The translations under genes were made by a program, and so were the position numbers. From NCBI GenBank assembly GCA_021443405.1, contig JABUUA010000090.1:1-6268 (forward strand): 6,268 nt of DNA, in the 5' to 3' direction. Positions 1 to 6,268 of the stretch are shown piece after piece. The notes beneath the pieces are model-generated. The model was not told the DNA's origin. It saw only the letters and a program-made list of their open reading frames with translations, and searched no databases. Position 1 is the first letter of the stretch. Every line of letters starts with the position of its first letter. Origin of the DNA: Bacteroidaceae bacterium (GTDB lineage Bacteria > Bacteroidota > Bacteroidia > Bacteroidales > Bacteroidaceae).

Positions 1-39
1 ATTTTTTCGCTTTTTTTGCCGAAAGGCAAGGAATCAAAA

Positions 40-219
40 TCATTCGAGGCCCCAAGCCTTGATGAGCTCTTCCGCGCCAGGGGTCATACGACGCAGTTTC
101 GCGGCATAAAGAGCTTTTTGCTCAGCGTTGAGCGTCGGCAACTTCGACTTCATTCTGGCGAGTTGCTCTCGGCGTTTGCGGCGACAATTCAATTCCTTTT
201 TTCTTTCGGAAATAGACAC
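40..219 (-). CDS. Small basic protein, 59 aa, planctomycete-like (possible DUF6800 type)
   Basis: A 60-codon frame runs from GTG at 219 to TGA at 40. The start is chosen because GGAG at 227-230 lies 7 bases upstream and a good promoter lies about 100 bases further up. The protein starts MSISERKKEL, followed by an Arg/Lys-rich stretch (CRRKRREQLARMKSK, about residues 12-26). The C-terminal half, about residues 30-59, ends with the motif RRMTPGAEELIKAWGLE. It is strongly basic and probably mainly helical, with no signal peptide and no membrane segment. From memory, short proteins with an ISERKKE..RR start and a LRRxTPGAE end are common in Planctomycetes (DUF6800), but I could not run a search. 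The function is unknown; the charge would fit binding to RNA, DNA or ribosomes, which is inference only. It lies downstream of galK in the same direction but has its own promoter. Confidence 0.72.
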   Translation of the reverse strand: MSISERKKELNCRRKRREQLARMKSKLPTLNAEQKALYAAKLRRMTPGAEELIKAWGLE

Positions 220-226
220 GTTAAAT

Positions 227-230
227 CTCC
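227..230 (-). promoter_or_regulatory. Shine-Dalgarno site GGAG for the small basic protein
   Basis: The minus strand reads GGAGATTTAACGTG, placing GGAG 7 bases before the GTG start. This site decides the start of the 59-residue gene. It contrasts with galM, the transporter and galK, which have A/T-rich leaders and no such site. Confidence 0.65.
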
Positions 231-328
231 CGTCGACGGTTATTGCTTATTCGTACCGGTAAAATCGAACGCCACGGCGAAAAACGTCTTTAACGCCGGA
301 CGTTCGCGGAACTCTAATTAGTTTCTCG

Positions 329-356
329 ATTATACCAGAAACGGCGCCCGCGTCAA
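329..356 (-). promoter_or_regulatory. Sigma70-like promoter for the small basic protein gene
   Basis: On the minus strand, TTGACG (351-356) is separated by 16 bases from TATAAT (329-334). TGG just before TATAAT gives an extended -10 (TGnTATAAT). Transcription would start near 322, leaving a leader of about 100 bases before the GTG at 219; I see no small ORF or recognisable riboswitch in that leader. The -35 box lies within the tip of the inverted repeat at 339-373. This is a housekeeping-type promoter of most bacteria, not the TTTG/TAnnTTTG type of Bacteroidetes. Confidence 0.65.
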
Positions 357-373
357 GCGCCGGGACGCCGTTT
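339..373 (-). terminator. GC-rich hairpin after galK, probable terminator
   Basis: Outer arms AAACGGCG (339-346) and CGCCGTTT (366-373) are perfectly complementary. Inside them, CCC pairs with GGG and GCG with CGC, giving about 14 base pairs with two single-base bulges and a five-base loop (CTTGA on the minus strand). It begins about 85 bases past the galK stop. The T-tract is short in either direction (TTTCT on the minus strand, TTTTC on the plus strand), so intrinsic termination may be weak. The small gene's promoter overlaps it. Confidence 0.5.
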
Positions 374-457
374 TCACTCAATAAAACGATTTTACAATCT
401 GAAACAGTATAATCCGTCCAATTTTACCGATTGTATCGTCTAATACGAGCGAATTTA

Positions 458-1627
458 TCAAAGAACGCGCGCGCCCTCAGCCGGGCGAGTCGAGAAAATC
501 GTCGGCTTAATTCCGGTTTTTTTCTCGTATTCTTCCTCGTATTTTCGAGTGATTTCATCGACTTTATCGGTTTTGACGAGAGAAACGGTACATCCCCCGA
601 ACCCGCCGCCGGTGATACGCGAGCCAATTACCCCGCCTTCCGGGCCGATGGAACGCGCAATTTCGACCAAAACGTCGATTTCAGGACAAGAGACCTCAAA
701 ATCGTCGCGAAGCGAATCGTGGCTTGCGTACATTTGTTCGCCGACCGTTTTCCAATCGCCGACGACGAGCGCGTCGGCCATTTTAAGCGTACGCGCGTCC
801 TCTCCGACGACGTGCCGCGCGCGGCGGAAAAGCCGATCACCGTTCGCCTCGTCGATCAGTTTATCTTTATTCGCCAAAAGCGTCTCCATCGAGACGTCGC
901 GCAAGAGCTCACAACCGAGCCGCCGCGCAGCTTCTTCGCAACTTGCGCGCCGTTCGGGATATTCGCTCCCCGTCAGGGCGTGTTTAACATTCGAGTTGGC
1001 GATCAACACGGAAACGCTTGGATCGGAAATCGGAATCGATTTCGGCTCTTGGCTGCGGCAATCGAGGAGCATCGCGCAATCTTTTTCGGCCAACGCGCTA
1101 ATGAATTGATCCATAATGCCGCAGTTGCAACCTACATACTTGTGCTCAGTGCGCTGACCAACACGTGCCAATTCCATCTTCTCAATCTTGTTGTCGCCCC
1201 ACAAGTCGTTGCAAGCAAAAGCAAAGCAACTCTCAAGAGCGGCAGACGAAGACATGCCGGCACCAAGAGGAACATCACCAGCAAAAGCGGTGTTGAAGCC
1301 TTCTACGGGAACGCCTAACGCCATCATCTCACGGCATACGCCAAAGATGTAGCGTGCCCAAGTTGCCTTCGGTCCTTTCTCGTCATCGAGAGAGAATTCA
1401 ACATAATCTTTCAAGTCGATAGAGTAGGCGCGGACAATCCGAGTTCCGTTGGGCTTGATTTCTGCAATCATGCCCTGTTCTACTGCACCGGGAAATACGA
1501 ATCCGTTGTTATAGTCGGTGTGTTCACCAATCAGATTGATACGGCCGGGAGATGCGTAAACATTACCTGTGGTGCCGTCGAAGTGCTTGATAAAGCGACT
1601 TCTTACATCATCAATTGTCAGTTTCAT
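458..1627 (-). CDS. galK: Galactokinase (chimeric: Bacteroidetes N-terminal part, foreign C-terminal part)
   Basis: Cytosolic GHMP-family kinase that phosphorylates galactose with ATP to galactose 1-phosphate, the committed Leloir step. The 389-residue length is normal for the family. Visible motifs: galactokinase signature GRINLIGEHTDYN (28-40), GHMP ATP-binding loop VPLGAGMSSSAALE (119-132), catalytic Asp173 in NCGIMDQF, and the C-terminal glycine motif SRITGGGFGGCTVSLV (336-351). The start is ATG at 1627, 29 bases after the transporter stop, with no Shine-Dalgarno site. Residues 1 to about 172 match Bacteroides/Prevotella GalK as I know it (for example VRSRFIKHFDGTTG). After MDQF the text changes: ISALAEKDCAMLLDC where Bacteroidetes have an ASVFGKAGS-type sequence, HALTGSEYPERR later, and the ending RPAEGARVL instead of a GDG-RR type ending. 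The DNA becomes CpG-rich at the same place. The enzyme family is certain; whether this exact protein exists in any cell is doubtful. Confidence 0.93.
   Translation of the reverse strand: MKLTIDDVRSRFIKHFDGTTGNVYASPGRINLIGEHTDYNNGFVFPGAVEQGMIAEIKPNGTRIVRAYSIDLKDYVEFSLDDEKGPKATWARYIFGVCREMMALGVPVEGFNTAFAGDVPLGAGMSSSAALESCFAFACNDLWGDNKIEKMELARVGQRTEHKYVGCNCGIMDQFISALAEKDCAMLLDCRSQEPKSIPISDPSVSVLIANSNVKHALTGSEYPERRASCEEAARRLGCELLRDVSMETLLANKDKLIDEANGDRLFRRARHVVGEDARTLKMADALVVGDWKTVGEQMYASHDSLRDDFEVSCPEIDVLVEIARSIGPEGGVIGSRITGGGFGGCTVSLVKTDKVDEITRKYEEEYEKKTGIKPTIFSTRPAEGARVL
1100..1140. other. Probable junction between two genomes inside galK
   Basis: The change of protein style and base use falls at the codons for CGIMDQF, which encode the catalytic Asp (codon 1109-1111) and are highly conserved among galactokinases. 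The reading frame is unbroken. A shared run of about 20 bases here would be enough to join two different galK genes in a short-read assembly. The exact base cannot be fixed from the sequence alone. Confidence 0.7.
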
Positions 1628-1656
1628 TGTAATATAGTTTATAGGTTATTGTTTCA

Positions 1657-2946
1657 TTATTTGCCGTCGCTTCGCTTGGTCACCTTGCAACCAATGGTGC
1701 TATAGAACAGAATATAGGCCAGCATAGCTACTTGAATCCAATAGCTGAAGATTGTTCCAGAGCTCTTTGCTACAATATCTTGCAGCCAAGGCATGAGACC
1801 ACCACCAACTACCATCATCATAAATAGACCCGATGCAGCTTCTGTGTACTTACCAAGACCTTCAACAGAAAGGTTAAAAATACCGCCCCACATCACTGAT
1901 GTGCAAAGACCACAAGCCGCAATGAAGAAAACTTTTACAGGAATTTCGTGACCTTTGAAGCCGATTGTGACTGTTTCGGGAATGAAAATAGCTGCCAGCA
2001 AGAGGCAGATGGCTACGGCAGAAACGACTGTCATCTGCATCGATGTTGAAACCTTTCCGGAAATGGCCGTTGAAGATGCACGGCCGATAAGCATCATAAA
2101 CCAATATGAAGCGGCTAAAGTACCGCCGATGGCGGCAGCGCCTTCAAAGTTCATGCCAGAAACATAGAAATTCAATTCCATGGGAATACCAATTTCTACG
2201 CCAACATAGAAGAAAATGGCAATGATACCCAAAACCAGATGACGATGACTGAGTGCACCCTTCATTGAAGACATCAACGATTCGCTTTCTCCTTCGTCAC
2301 CGAAATTGGGTTCGGGAATGGCTACGCGGCTAATAATTAAGAAGGAAATTGCGAATACACCAATACCAATGAACAGGAGAGGAGCAACGTCACCCATATT
2401 GGTGTCAGCAGTAACCGTACCCACGAGAATACCGGCTAACATGGGGGTGAGTGTGGCGGTCAGAGAGTTCAGTGTGCCGCCTACCTGAATGAGCTGATTA
2501 CCCTTGTTGCCGCCACCGCCCAACATATTGAGCATGGGGTTAACAACTGTGTTCAGCATACAAACGCAAACACCGCAGATGAGCGCGCCCAACATATAAA
2601 TATAGAGATTGGCAGTCACTCCAACACCATTAATTGTATTGATGATGGTGGTGTCGCCTGTAATGCTTGAGAGATACTGAACTCCCAAACCGATGATACC
2701 TAAGATGAGGGCAGCAAGAGCGGTCTTTTTATAACCAATCTTCTTCAATAACATGCCGGAAGGAATACCCATGAACAAATACGCGGTGAAATTCATAAGG
2801 TTACCCCACGAAGCGGCAAAATCATATTTGTATCCCCAGATGTTTCCAAAAGGAGCACCCATGTTGGTCACAAAGCTAATCATCGCAAAGATGAAGCACA
2901 TTGTGATAATGGCAATTAAACGGCCATTGTTGTTTTCTTGTGTCAT
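1657..2946 (-). CDS. MFS sugar transporter, FHS family (galactose/glucose uptake)
   Basis: Inner-membrane permease of 429 residues, about 12 membrane segments, with no cleaved signal peptide. Hydrophobic stretches include about 10-28, 47-66, 75-93, 112-132, 161-179, 188-208, 237-256, 275-290, 304-323, 338-360, 371-388 and 398-419. A hydrophilic loop at about 212-235 (PEPNFGDEGESES) separates the two six-helix halves. Features recalling the fucose-galactose-glucose:H+ symporter (FHS) family are the GMLLKKIGYKKT loop (64-75, MFS motif A position), NPMLNMLG (136-143), GGTLNSLTATLTPMLAG (156-172) and FFYVGVEIGIP (245-255). It lies 22 bases after galM and 29 before galK, so it is very likely co-transcribed with them and imports galactose, perhaps also glucose; the exact sugar and coupling ion are inferred. 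The ATG at 2946 is preceded by an A-rich leader without a Shine-Dalgarno site. It corresponds in position to the Bacteroides galactose-cluster transporter. Confidence 0.88.
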   Translation of the reverse strand: MTQENNNGRLIAIITMCFIFAMISFVTNMGAPFGNIWGYKYDFAASWGNLMNFTAYLFMGIPSGMLLKKIGYKKTALAALILGIIGLGVQYLSSITGDTTIINTINGVGVTANLYIYMLGALICGVCVCMLNTVVNPMLNMLGGGGNKGNQLIQVGGTLNSLTATLTPMLAGILVGTVTADTNMGDVAPLLFIGIGVFAISFLIISRVAIPEPNFGDEGESESLMSSMKGALSHRHLVLGIIAIFFYVGVEIGIPMELNFYVSGMNFEGAAAIGGTLAASYWFMMLIGRASSTAISGKVSTSMQMTVVSAVAICLLLAAIFIPETVTIGFKGHEIPVKVFFIAACGLCTSVMWGGIFNLSVEGLGKYTEAASGLFMMMVVGGGLMPWLQDIVAKSSGTIFSYWIQVAMLAYILFYSTIGCKVTKRSDGK

Positions 2947-2968
2947 AGTTTTTTATGGTTTGATTTGG

Positions 2969-4048
2969 TTATTGATCTACGCCGAATTTGTAAATTGTCT
3001 TTTGAGTATAAACCTCGCCCGGCTTCAGGATGACGCTGGGGAAGTATGGGCGGTTAGGACTGTCGGGGAAGTGCTGTGCTTCGAAACACAGACCTGAGCG
3101 ACGGGGGAAGGTTGCGCCACACTGACCAGGGTAACCCGTTGCCCAGTTGTCGCTGTAGAATTGAACACCCGGTTCTGTAGTGTAAACCTCCATAGTGCGA
3201 CCGGTGACAGGCTCCGTCATTCGGGCTGCCAACGACAGTTCGCTGGGTTCCTTTTTATTGAGCACAAAGCAGTGGTCGTAGCCAGCGCCATTCTTAATCT
3301 GCTGGTCGTCTGCATCGATACGTTCGCCCACAGCGTGCGGGGTGCGGAAATCGAAAGGCGTTCCTTCCACTTTTAAGATTTCACCGGTGGGAATGGATGT
3401 CTCGTCGATTGGAATGTAGAAATCGGCATTGATTTCCAACATTACATTGGTTGCCTCGGGTGTAGGATTGGCAATACCGGAAAGAGAGAAGAATCCATGG
3501 TGAGTCATGTTCACGATTGTCTTCTTGTTTGTAGTGCCTCGATAGTCAATCACCAACTCGTTGTCATCGGTTAATGAATATTTCACGGTCATCTGCAATT
3601 CTCCGGGGAAGCCTTCCTCGTAATAAGCAGATACATAACGCAAAACAAGCTCTTGGCCGTTGATTTGTTCAGCATCCCAAACGCGAGCGTGATAGCCGGT
3701 CGGACCGCCGTGTAATGCGTTGGGACCATTGTTGATAGCGAGGCTGTATTCCTTGCCATTCATCGTGAACTTACCTTTGCAGATTCGGTTGCCATAACGA
3801 CCAATCAAGGTGCTCAAGAAGGGTTCGGGACTATCAACAACACCTTGGACAGTATCGTGTCCTTGTACAACATTCGCATAGTTGCCATTGCGGTCGGGAA
3901 CCATAATAGACACTAAGGCACCACCGTAATTGGTGATGTCCACTTGCATACCATGCGCATTTGTGAGCGTATACAGGTCTGTTTCTTTACCCTGTATTAC
4001 AGCCTGAAAATCCTTTCTCTTCAGGCCAGAAAGGTTTTGTGTTTCCAT
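2969..4048 (-). CDS. galM: Aldose 1-epimerase (galactose mutarotase)
   Basis: Interconverts beta- and alpha-D-galactose, supplying the alpha anomer used by galactokinase. The 359-residue length is typical. Family landmarks: NYGGALVSIMVPDRNG (40-55), GRYGNRI (83-89), the substrate His region NALHGG (110-115, His113), the catalytic-base region NMTHHGFFSL (180-189, His184), YDHCFVL (257-263), TTEPGVQFYS (290-299) and CFEAQHFPDSPN (321-332), where Glu323 is the expected catalytic acid/base. No signal peptide or lipobox is seen, so it should be cytosolic, unlike some exported Bacteroidetes mutarotases. It is the first gene of the galM-transporter-galK unit, with its own Bacteroidetes-type promoter just upstream. 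The ATG at 4048 gives a start consistent with the family. The family call is firm; other aldoses could also be substrates. Confidence 0.93.
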   Translation of the reverse strand: METQNLSGLKRKDFQAVIQGKETDLYTLTNAHGMQVDITNYGGALVSIMVPDRNGNYANVVQGHDTVQGVVDSPEPFLSTLIGRYGNRICKGKFTMNGKEYSLAINNGPNALHGGPTGYHARVWDAEQINGQELVLRYVSAYYEEGFPGELQMTVKYSLTDDNELVIDYRGTTNKKTIVNMTHHGFFSLSGIANPTPEATNVMLEINADFYIPIDETSIPTGEILKVEGTPFDFRTPHAVGERIDADDQQIKNGAGYDHCFVLNKKEPSELSLAARMTEPVTGRTMEVYTTEPGVQFYSDNWATGYPGQCGATFPRRSGLCFEAQHFPDSPNRPYFPSVILKPGEVYTQKTIYKFGVDQ

Positions 4049-4081
4049 CGTTTGACAGATTTAAGTTAGTAATTTCTATTG

Positions 4082-4113
4082 CAAACTTACAGAAAATCTA
4101 TCAAACAAACAAA
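4082..4113 (-). promoter_or_regulatory. Bacteroidetes-type promoter for the galM operon
   Basis: On the minus strand, TAAGTTTG (4082-4089) fits the Bacteroidetes -7 consensus TAnnTTTG exactly. A TTTG box (4110-4113) lies 20 bases upstream, the usual -33 distance. TTTG occurs three times in tandem (4102-4113), but only the farthest copy has the usual spacing. Transcription would start near 4075, about 27 bases before the galM ATG. It sits in the 84-base gap between folC and galM, which shows that the galactose genes form their own transcription unit. No operator was recognised. Confidence 0.72.
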
Positions 4114-4132
4114 CGTTTTTCAGAAAAAGATT

Positions 4133-5428
4133 TCAAAAACTCATGGACGTTAGTAAGTCGGCCACCACAAAAGTACTTCCGCCAATGAATATCATGTCGT
4201 TGCCTGAAGCGTTTTTCTTTGCTGCTTGATAAGCTTCGATTACGGCGGGGAAAGCCTTGCCGTTCAGTCCGATAGAATGGGCGATTTTGGCAAATTCGGT
4301 TGACTGCATGGCCCGCTTCACCGAGGCTTGTGTAAAATAATAAGTGGCGTTTTTCGGGAACAGCGATAGGGACTGGGCGATGTCCTTGTCACTCACCATG
4401 CCGATGACGATGTGCAAGTGACGATACGGCACTTCTGCTAATTGCTGGGCAATGTATTGGATTCCGCCCGGGTTGTGACCTGTATCGCAAATGGTTAGCG
4501 GTTGTTTGGATAATTGTTGCCAGCGGCCCATCAGTCCCGTTGTCTCACAAACTGACGCTACTCCGTTCCTAACATGCTGATGGGTGATGTTGTATCCCGT
4601 TTTTCGCAGTTCTTCTACGGCACAAAGGATGGTCGCCGTGTTCTTTTCCTGACACAGACCGCCCAGTTCGCCGTGCAATATGCCATATTCGGTGGTTACA
4701 TAGTTACGACGACCGTCGGGCGTGGCGTTCGATGAAACTACGGCACCGCTCTCTTCTGCATAAATAACAGGAGATTGGTGGGAAGCAGCGGTCTGAAAGA
4801 ATACCTCGCGCACTTCCGAGTGACCGTTTGTTTCGCCGATGACTACCGGAATGTTATCTTTGATAATGCCCGCTTTTTCGCCGGCAATCGCCTTGAGCGT
4901 GTGGCCGAGGAATTGGGTGTGGTCGAAACTTATGTTGGTGATAACTGATAAATCGGGCGTAATGATATTTGTGCAGTCCAATCGGCCACCTAATCCCACT
5001 TCGACGACGGCCACGTCCACCTTCTCTTCCTCGAAATAGAGAAAGGCGAGGGCAGTGGCCAGTTCGAAGAAACTGGGGTAGAACGGTTCGAAGAAAGAGC
5101 GTTCTTCTTCGATGAAACGAACCACTCTTTCTTCGGAAATCATTGTTCCGTTTATTTTAATACGTTCCCTAAAATCAATGAGATGAGGGCTCGTATATAA
5201 ACCAACGCGTAAACCTGACTGCTGGAGGATGCTGGCCAGGGTGTGGCTCACACTTCCTTTGCCATTTGTGCCCGCTACATGAATGGTGCGGTACGAACGG
5301 TGGGGATGACCGAAATGTTGGTCAAGCGTGTGAGTGTTTGATAATCCTTCTTTGTAAGCACCTTGTCCGATATTTTGAAACAACGGCGCTACATTGAAGA
5401 GATAGTCAGCAGCCTCCGAATAGGTCAT
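4133..5428 (-). CDS. folC: Bifunctional dihydrofolate synthase / folylpolyglutamate synthase
   Basis: Cytosolic Mur-ligase-like enzyme that uses ATP to add glutamate to dihydropteroate and then further glutamates to folates, which keeps folate in the cell. The 431-residue length is normal. Motifs: P-loop VAGTNGKGSVSHT (51-63), YTSPHLIDFRERIKING (78-94, substrate loop), VDVAVVEVGLGGRLDCTN (Mg/ATP site region), TNISFDHTQFLG followed by GEKAGIIK (mid-protein signature), DTGHNPGG (C-terminal domain, nucleotide contact) and the terminal GGSTFVVADLL. The ATG at 5428 shares its A with the TAA stop of dnaJ, so translation is probably coupled. The C-terminus is complete, ending 84 bases before galM. 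No clear terminator follows; only A/T inverted bases (TTTTTCTGAAAAA) are present. The sequence style is Bacteroidetes-like. Confidence 0.94.
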   Translation of the reverse strand: MTYSEAADYLFNVAPLFQNIGQGAYKEGLSNTHTLDQHFGHPHRSYRTIHVAGTNGKGSVSHTLASILQQSGLRVGLYTSPHLIDFRERIKINGTMISEERVVRFIEEERSFFEPFYPSFFELATALAFLYFEEEKVDVAVVEVGLGGRLDCTNIITPDLSVITNISFDHTQFLGHTLKAIAGEKAGIIKDNIPVVIGETNGHSEVREVFFQTAASHQSPVIYAEESGAVVSSNATPDGRRNYVTTEYGILHGELGGLCQEKNTATILCAVEELRKTGYNITHQHVRNGVASVCETTGLMGRWQQLSKQPLTICDTGHNPGGIQYIAQQLAEVPYRHLHIVIGMVSDKDIAQSLSLFPKNATYYFTQASVKRAMQSTEFAKIAHSIGLNGKAFPAVIEAYQAAKKNASGNDMIFIGGSTFVVADLLTSMSF

Positions 5429-6267
5429 TATGAGAAAAAGGTCTTGAACTTACGGAAGAACGATTCTTTGGTCGTATGGTTGGGCATGAAGTTCTCACTG
5501 CCTTTGAGCGACTCAATCGCCTTCTTTTCCTCCTTGTTGAGCTGCTCGGGGACATAGACGCTGATATGGACAATCAAATCACCTTTGCCATATCCGTAGC
5601 CTTGCACGGCGGGAAGACCTTTGCCGCGCAGACGGATGACTTTTCCGGGCTGTGTGCCGGCCTCGATGCGCACTTTTGCTTTGCCGTCCAATGTGGGAAT
5701 CTCCACGTCGCCACCAAGAATGGCGGTCGGAAGGTCGAGCAACAGATTGTAGATGAGGTTTTGTTCTTCACGAACGAAATCCTTGTGCTCTTCTACGCTG
5801 ATGAACACTTGGAGGTCGCCGTTAATTCCATTGCGTCGAGCTGCATTGCCTTTGCCGCTTGCGGTCACCACCATTCCGTCAGACACTCCGGCGGGAATTG
5901 CTACCTCGATAAGGTCTTCGCCCTGTACAACGCCTTCGCCCTGACAATGAGGACATTTGTTCTTGATGCTCTTACCTTCGCCGTTGCATGCGTTGCAAGT
6001 TTGCTGGGTTTGCATGCGGCCGAACATGGAGTTGACAGTTCGATAGATAGTTCCTGAGCCGTTGCAAGATGAACAAGTCGTGGTCTGACCGTCTTTGCTG
6101 CCGCTGCCGTTGCATTCGTCGCAGGTAACGTACTTGCGAACTTTGAATTTCTTGGTGCAGCCCGTGGCTACTTCGTTGAGTGTGAGACGGACTTTGAGTC
6201 GAAGGTCGCCGCCGCGATTCACTTGCCGACCGCCCCGGCTACTGCCTCCGAAGCCGCCGAAATCGAA
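5428..6267 (-). CDS. dnaJ: Chaperone DnaJ (Hsp40), C-terminal part; 5' end outside window
   Basis: Co-chaperone that delivers unfolded clients to DnaK and stimulates its ATPase. The frame is open to the window edge, so the gene is partial: the J domain with its HPD motif is missing because it lies beyond 6268. The visible part starts with the end of the Gly/Phe-rich linker (FDFGGFGGSSRGGRQ), then the zinc-binding domain at about 6123-5932 with all four CxxCxGxG repeats (CDECNGSG, CSSCNGSG, CNACNGEG, CPHCQGEG). The two beta-rich substrate-binding domains follow, including AIPAGVSDGM, NGDLQVFISVEEH and RLRGKGLPAVQGYGYGKGDL. The protein ends with FFRKFKTFFS. Having all four zinc motifs marks a type I DnaJ rather than CbpA. 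The GTG at 6222 is an internal Val codon, not a start. The TAA stop overlaps the folC ATG by one base. Confidence 0.95.
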   Translation of the reverse strand, partial: FDFGGFGGSSRGGRQVNRGGDLRLKVRLTLNEVATGCTKKFKVRKYVTCDECNGSGSKDGQTTTCSSCNGSGTIYRTVNSMFGRMQTQQTCNACNGEGKSIKNKCPHCQGEGVVQGEDLIEVAIPAGVSDGMVVTASGKGNAARRNGINGDLQVFISVEEHKDFVREEQNLIYNLLLDLPTAILGGDVEIPTLDGKAKVRIEAGTQPGKVIRLRGKGLPAVQGYGYGKGDLIVHISVYVPEQLNKEEKKAIESLKGSENFMPNHTTKESFFRKFKTFFS

Positions 6268-6268
6268 G

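Noticed and set aside
16..29. Hairpin TTGCC-GAAA-GGCAA near the left edge, as terminator of the small gene
   Set aside because: On the minus strand it is followed by A residues, not T residues, and the stem has only five pairs, so it is not a normal intrinsic terminator.
16..321. Plus-strand open frame of 101 codons at the left end
   Set aside because: It overlaps the small basic protein gene, its promoter leader and ribosome site on the other strand, and its protein has no recognisable pattern.
408..413. TATAAT on the plus strand as a promoter
   Set aside because: No -35-like box lies at 15-19 bases upstream, and no plus-strand gene follows.
431..1318. Plus-strand open frame of 295 codons opposite galK
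   Set aside because: It is antisense to a well-supported galactokinase, its protein shows no family motif, and it crosses the suspected junction. Long antisense frames are expected opposite CpG-rich coding DNA.
5476..6057. Plus-strand open frame of 193 codons opposite dnaJ
   Set aside because: It is a shadow of dnaJ; the Cys/His-rich look comes from the complement of the zinc-motif codons.
6220..6222. GTG as a start codon for a short J-domain-less DnaJ
   Set aside because: The frame stays open upstream to the window edge with typical Gly/Phe linker residues, so this is an internal Val codon of full-length dnaJ.

Overview
The window holds six minus-strand genes or gene parts. Reading in the direction of transcription, from high to low coordinates, they are: the 3' part of dnaJ, folC, then galM, an FHS-type sugar transporter and galK, and last a small basic protein gene. 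Nothing on the plus strand looks like a real gene.

About 1130-6268 reads as a Bacteroidales (Prevotella/Bacteroides-like) genome. The proteins resemble Bacteroidetes versions of their families. The order galM - MFS transporter - galK matches the galactose cluster known in Bacteroides. The promoter before galM has the Bacteroidetes pattern TTTG / TAnnTTTG, and the starts of galM, the transporter and galK have A/T-rich leaders with no Shine-Dalgarno site. galM would interconvert galactose anomers, the transporter would import the sugar and galK would phosphorylate it, which is the entry to the Leloir pathway. galT and galE are not in the window. dnaJ and folC overlap by one base and appear translationally coupled. 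They are housekeeping genes (chaperone, folate) unrelated to galactose.

About 1-1110 looks like a different genome. The galK frame stays open across the change, but from the catalytic motif GIMDQF onward the protein stops resembling Bacteroidetes GalK. The DNA becomes rich in CpG. The next gene encodes a 59-residue basic protein of a type I associate with Planctomycetes. That gene has a sigma70-like promoter (TTGACG-16-TATAAT, extended -10), a GGAG ribosome binding site and a GTG start, signals unlike those of the right-hand part. The simplest reading is a chimeric contig joined at a conserved galactokinase motif during metagenome assembly. A true recombination event is the less likely alternative. 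I see no phage, CRISPR, transposon, tRNA or rRNA, and no clear new biological system; the join inside galK is the main anomaly.
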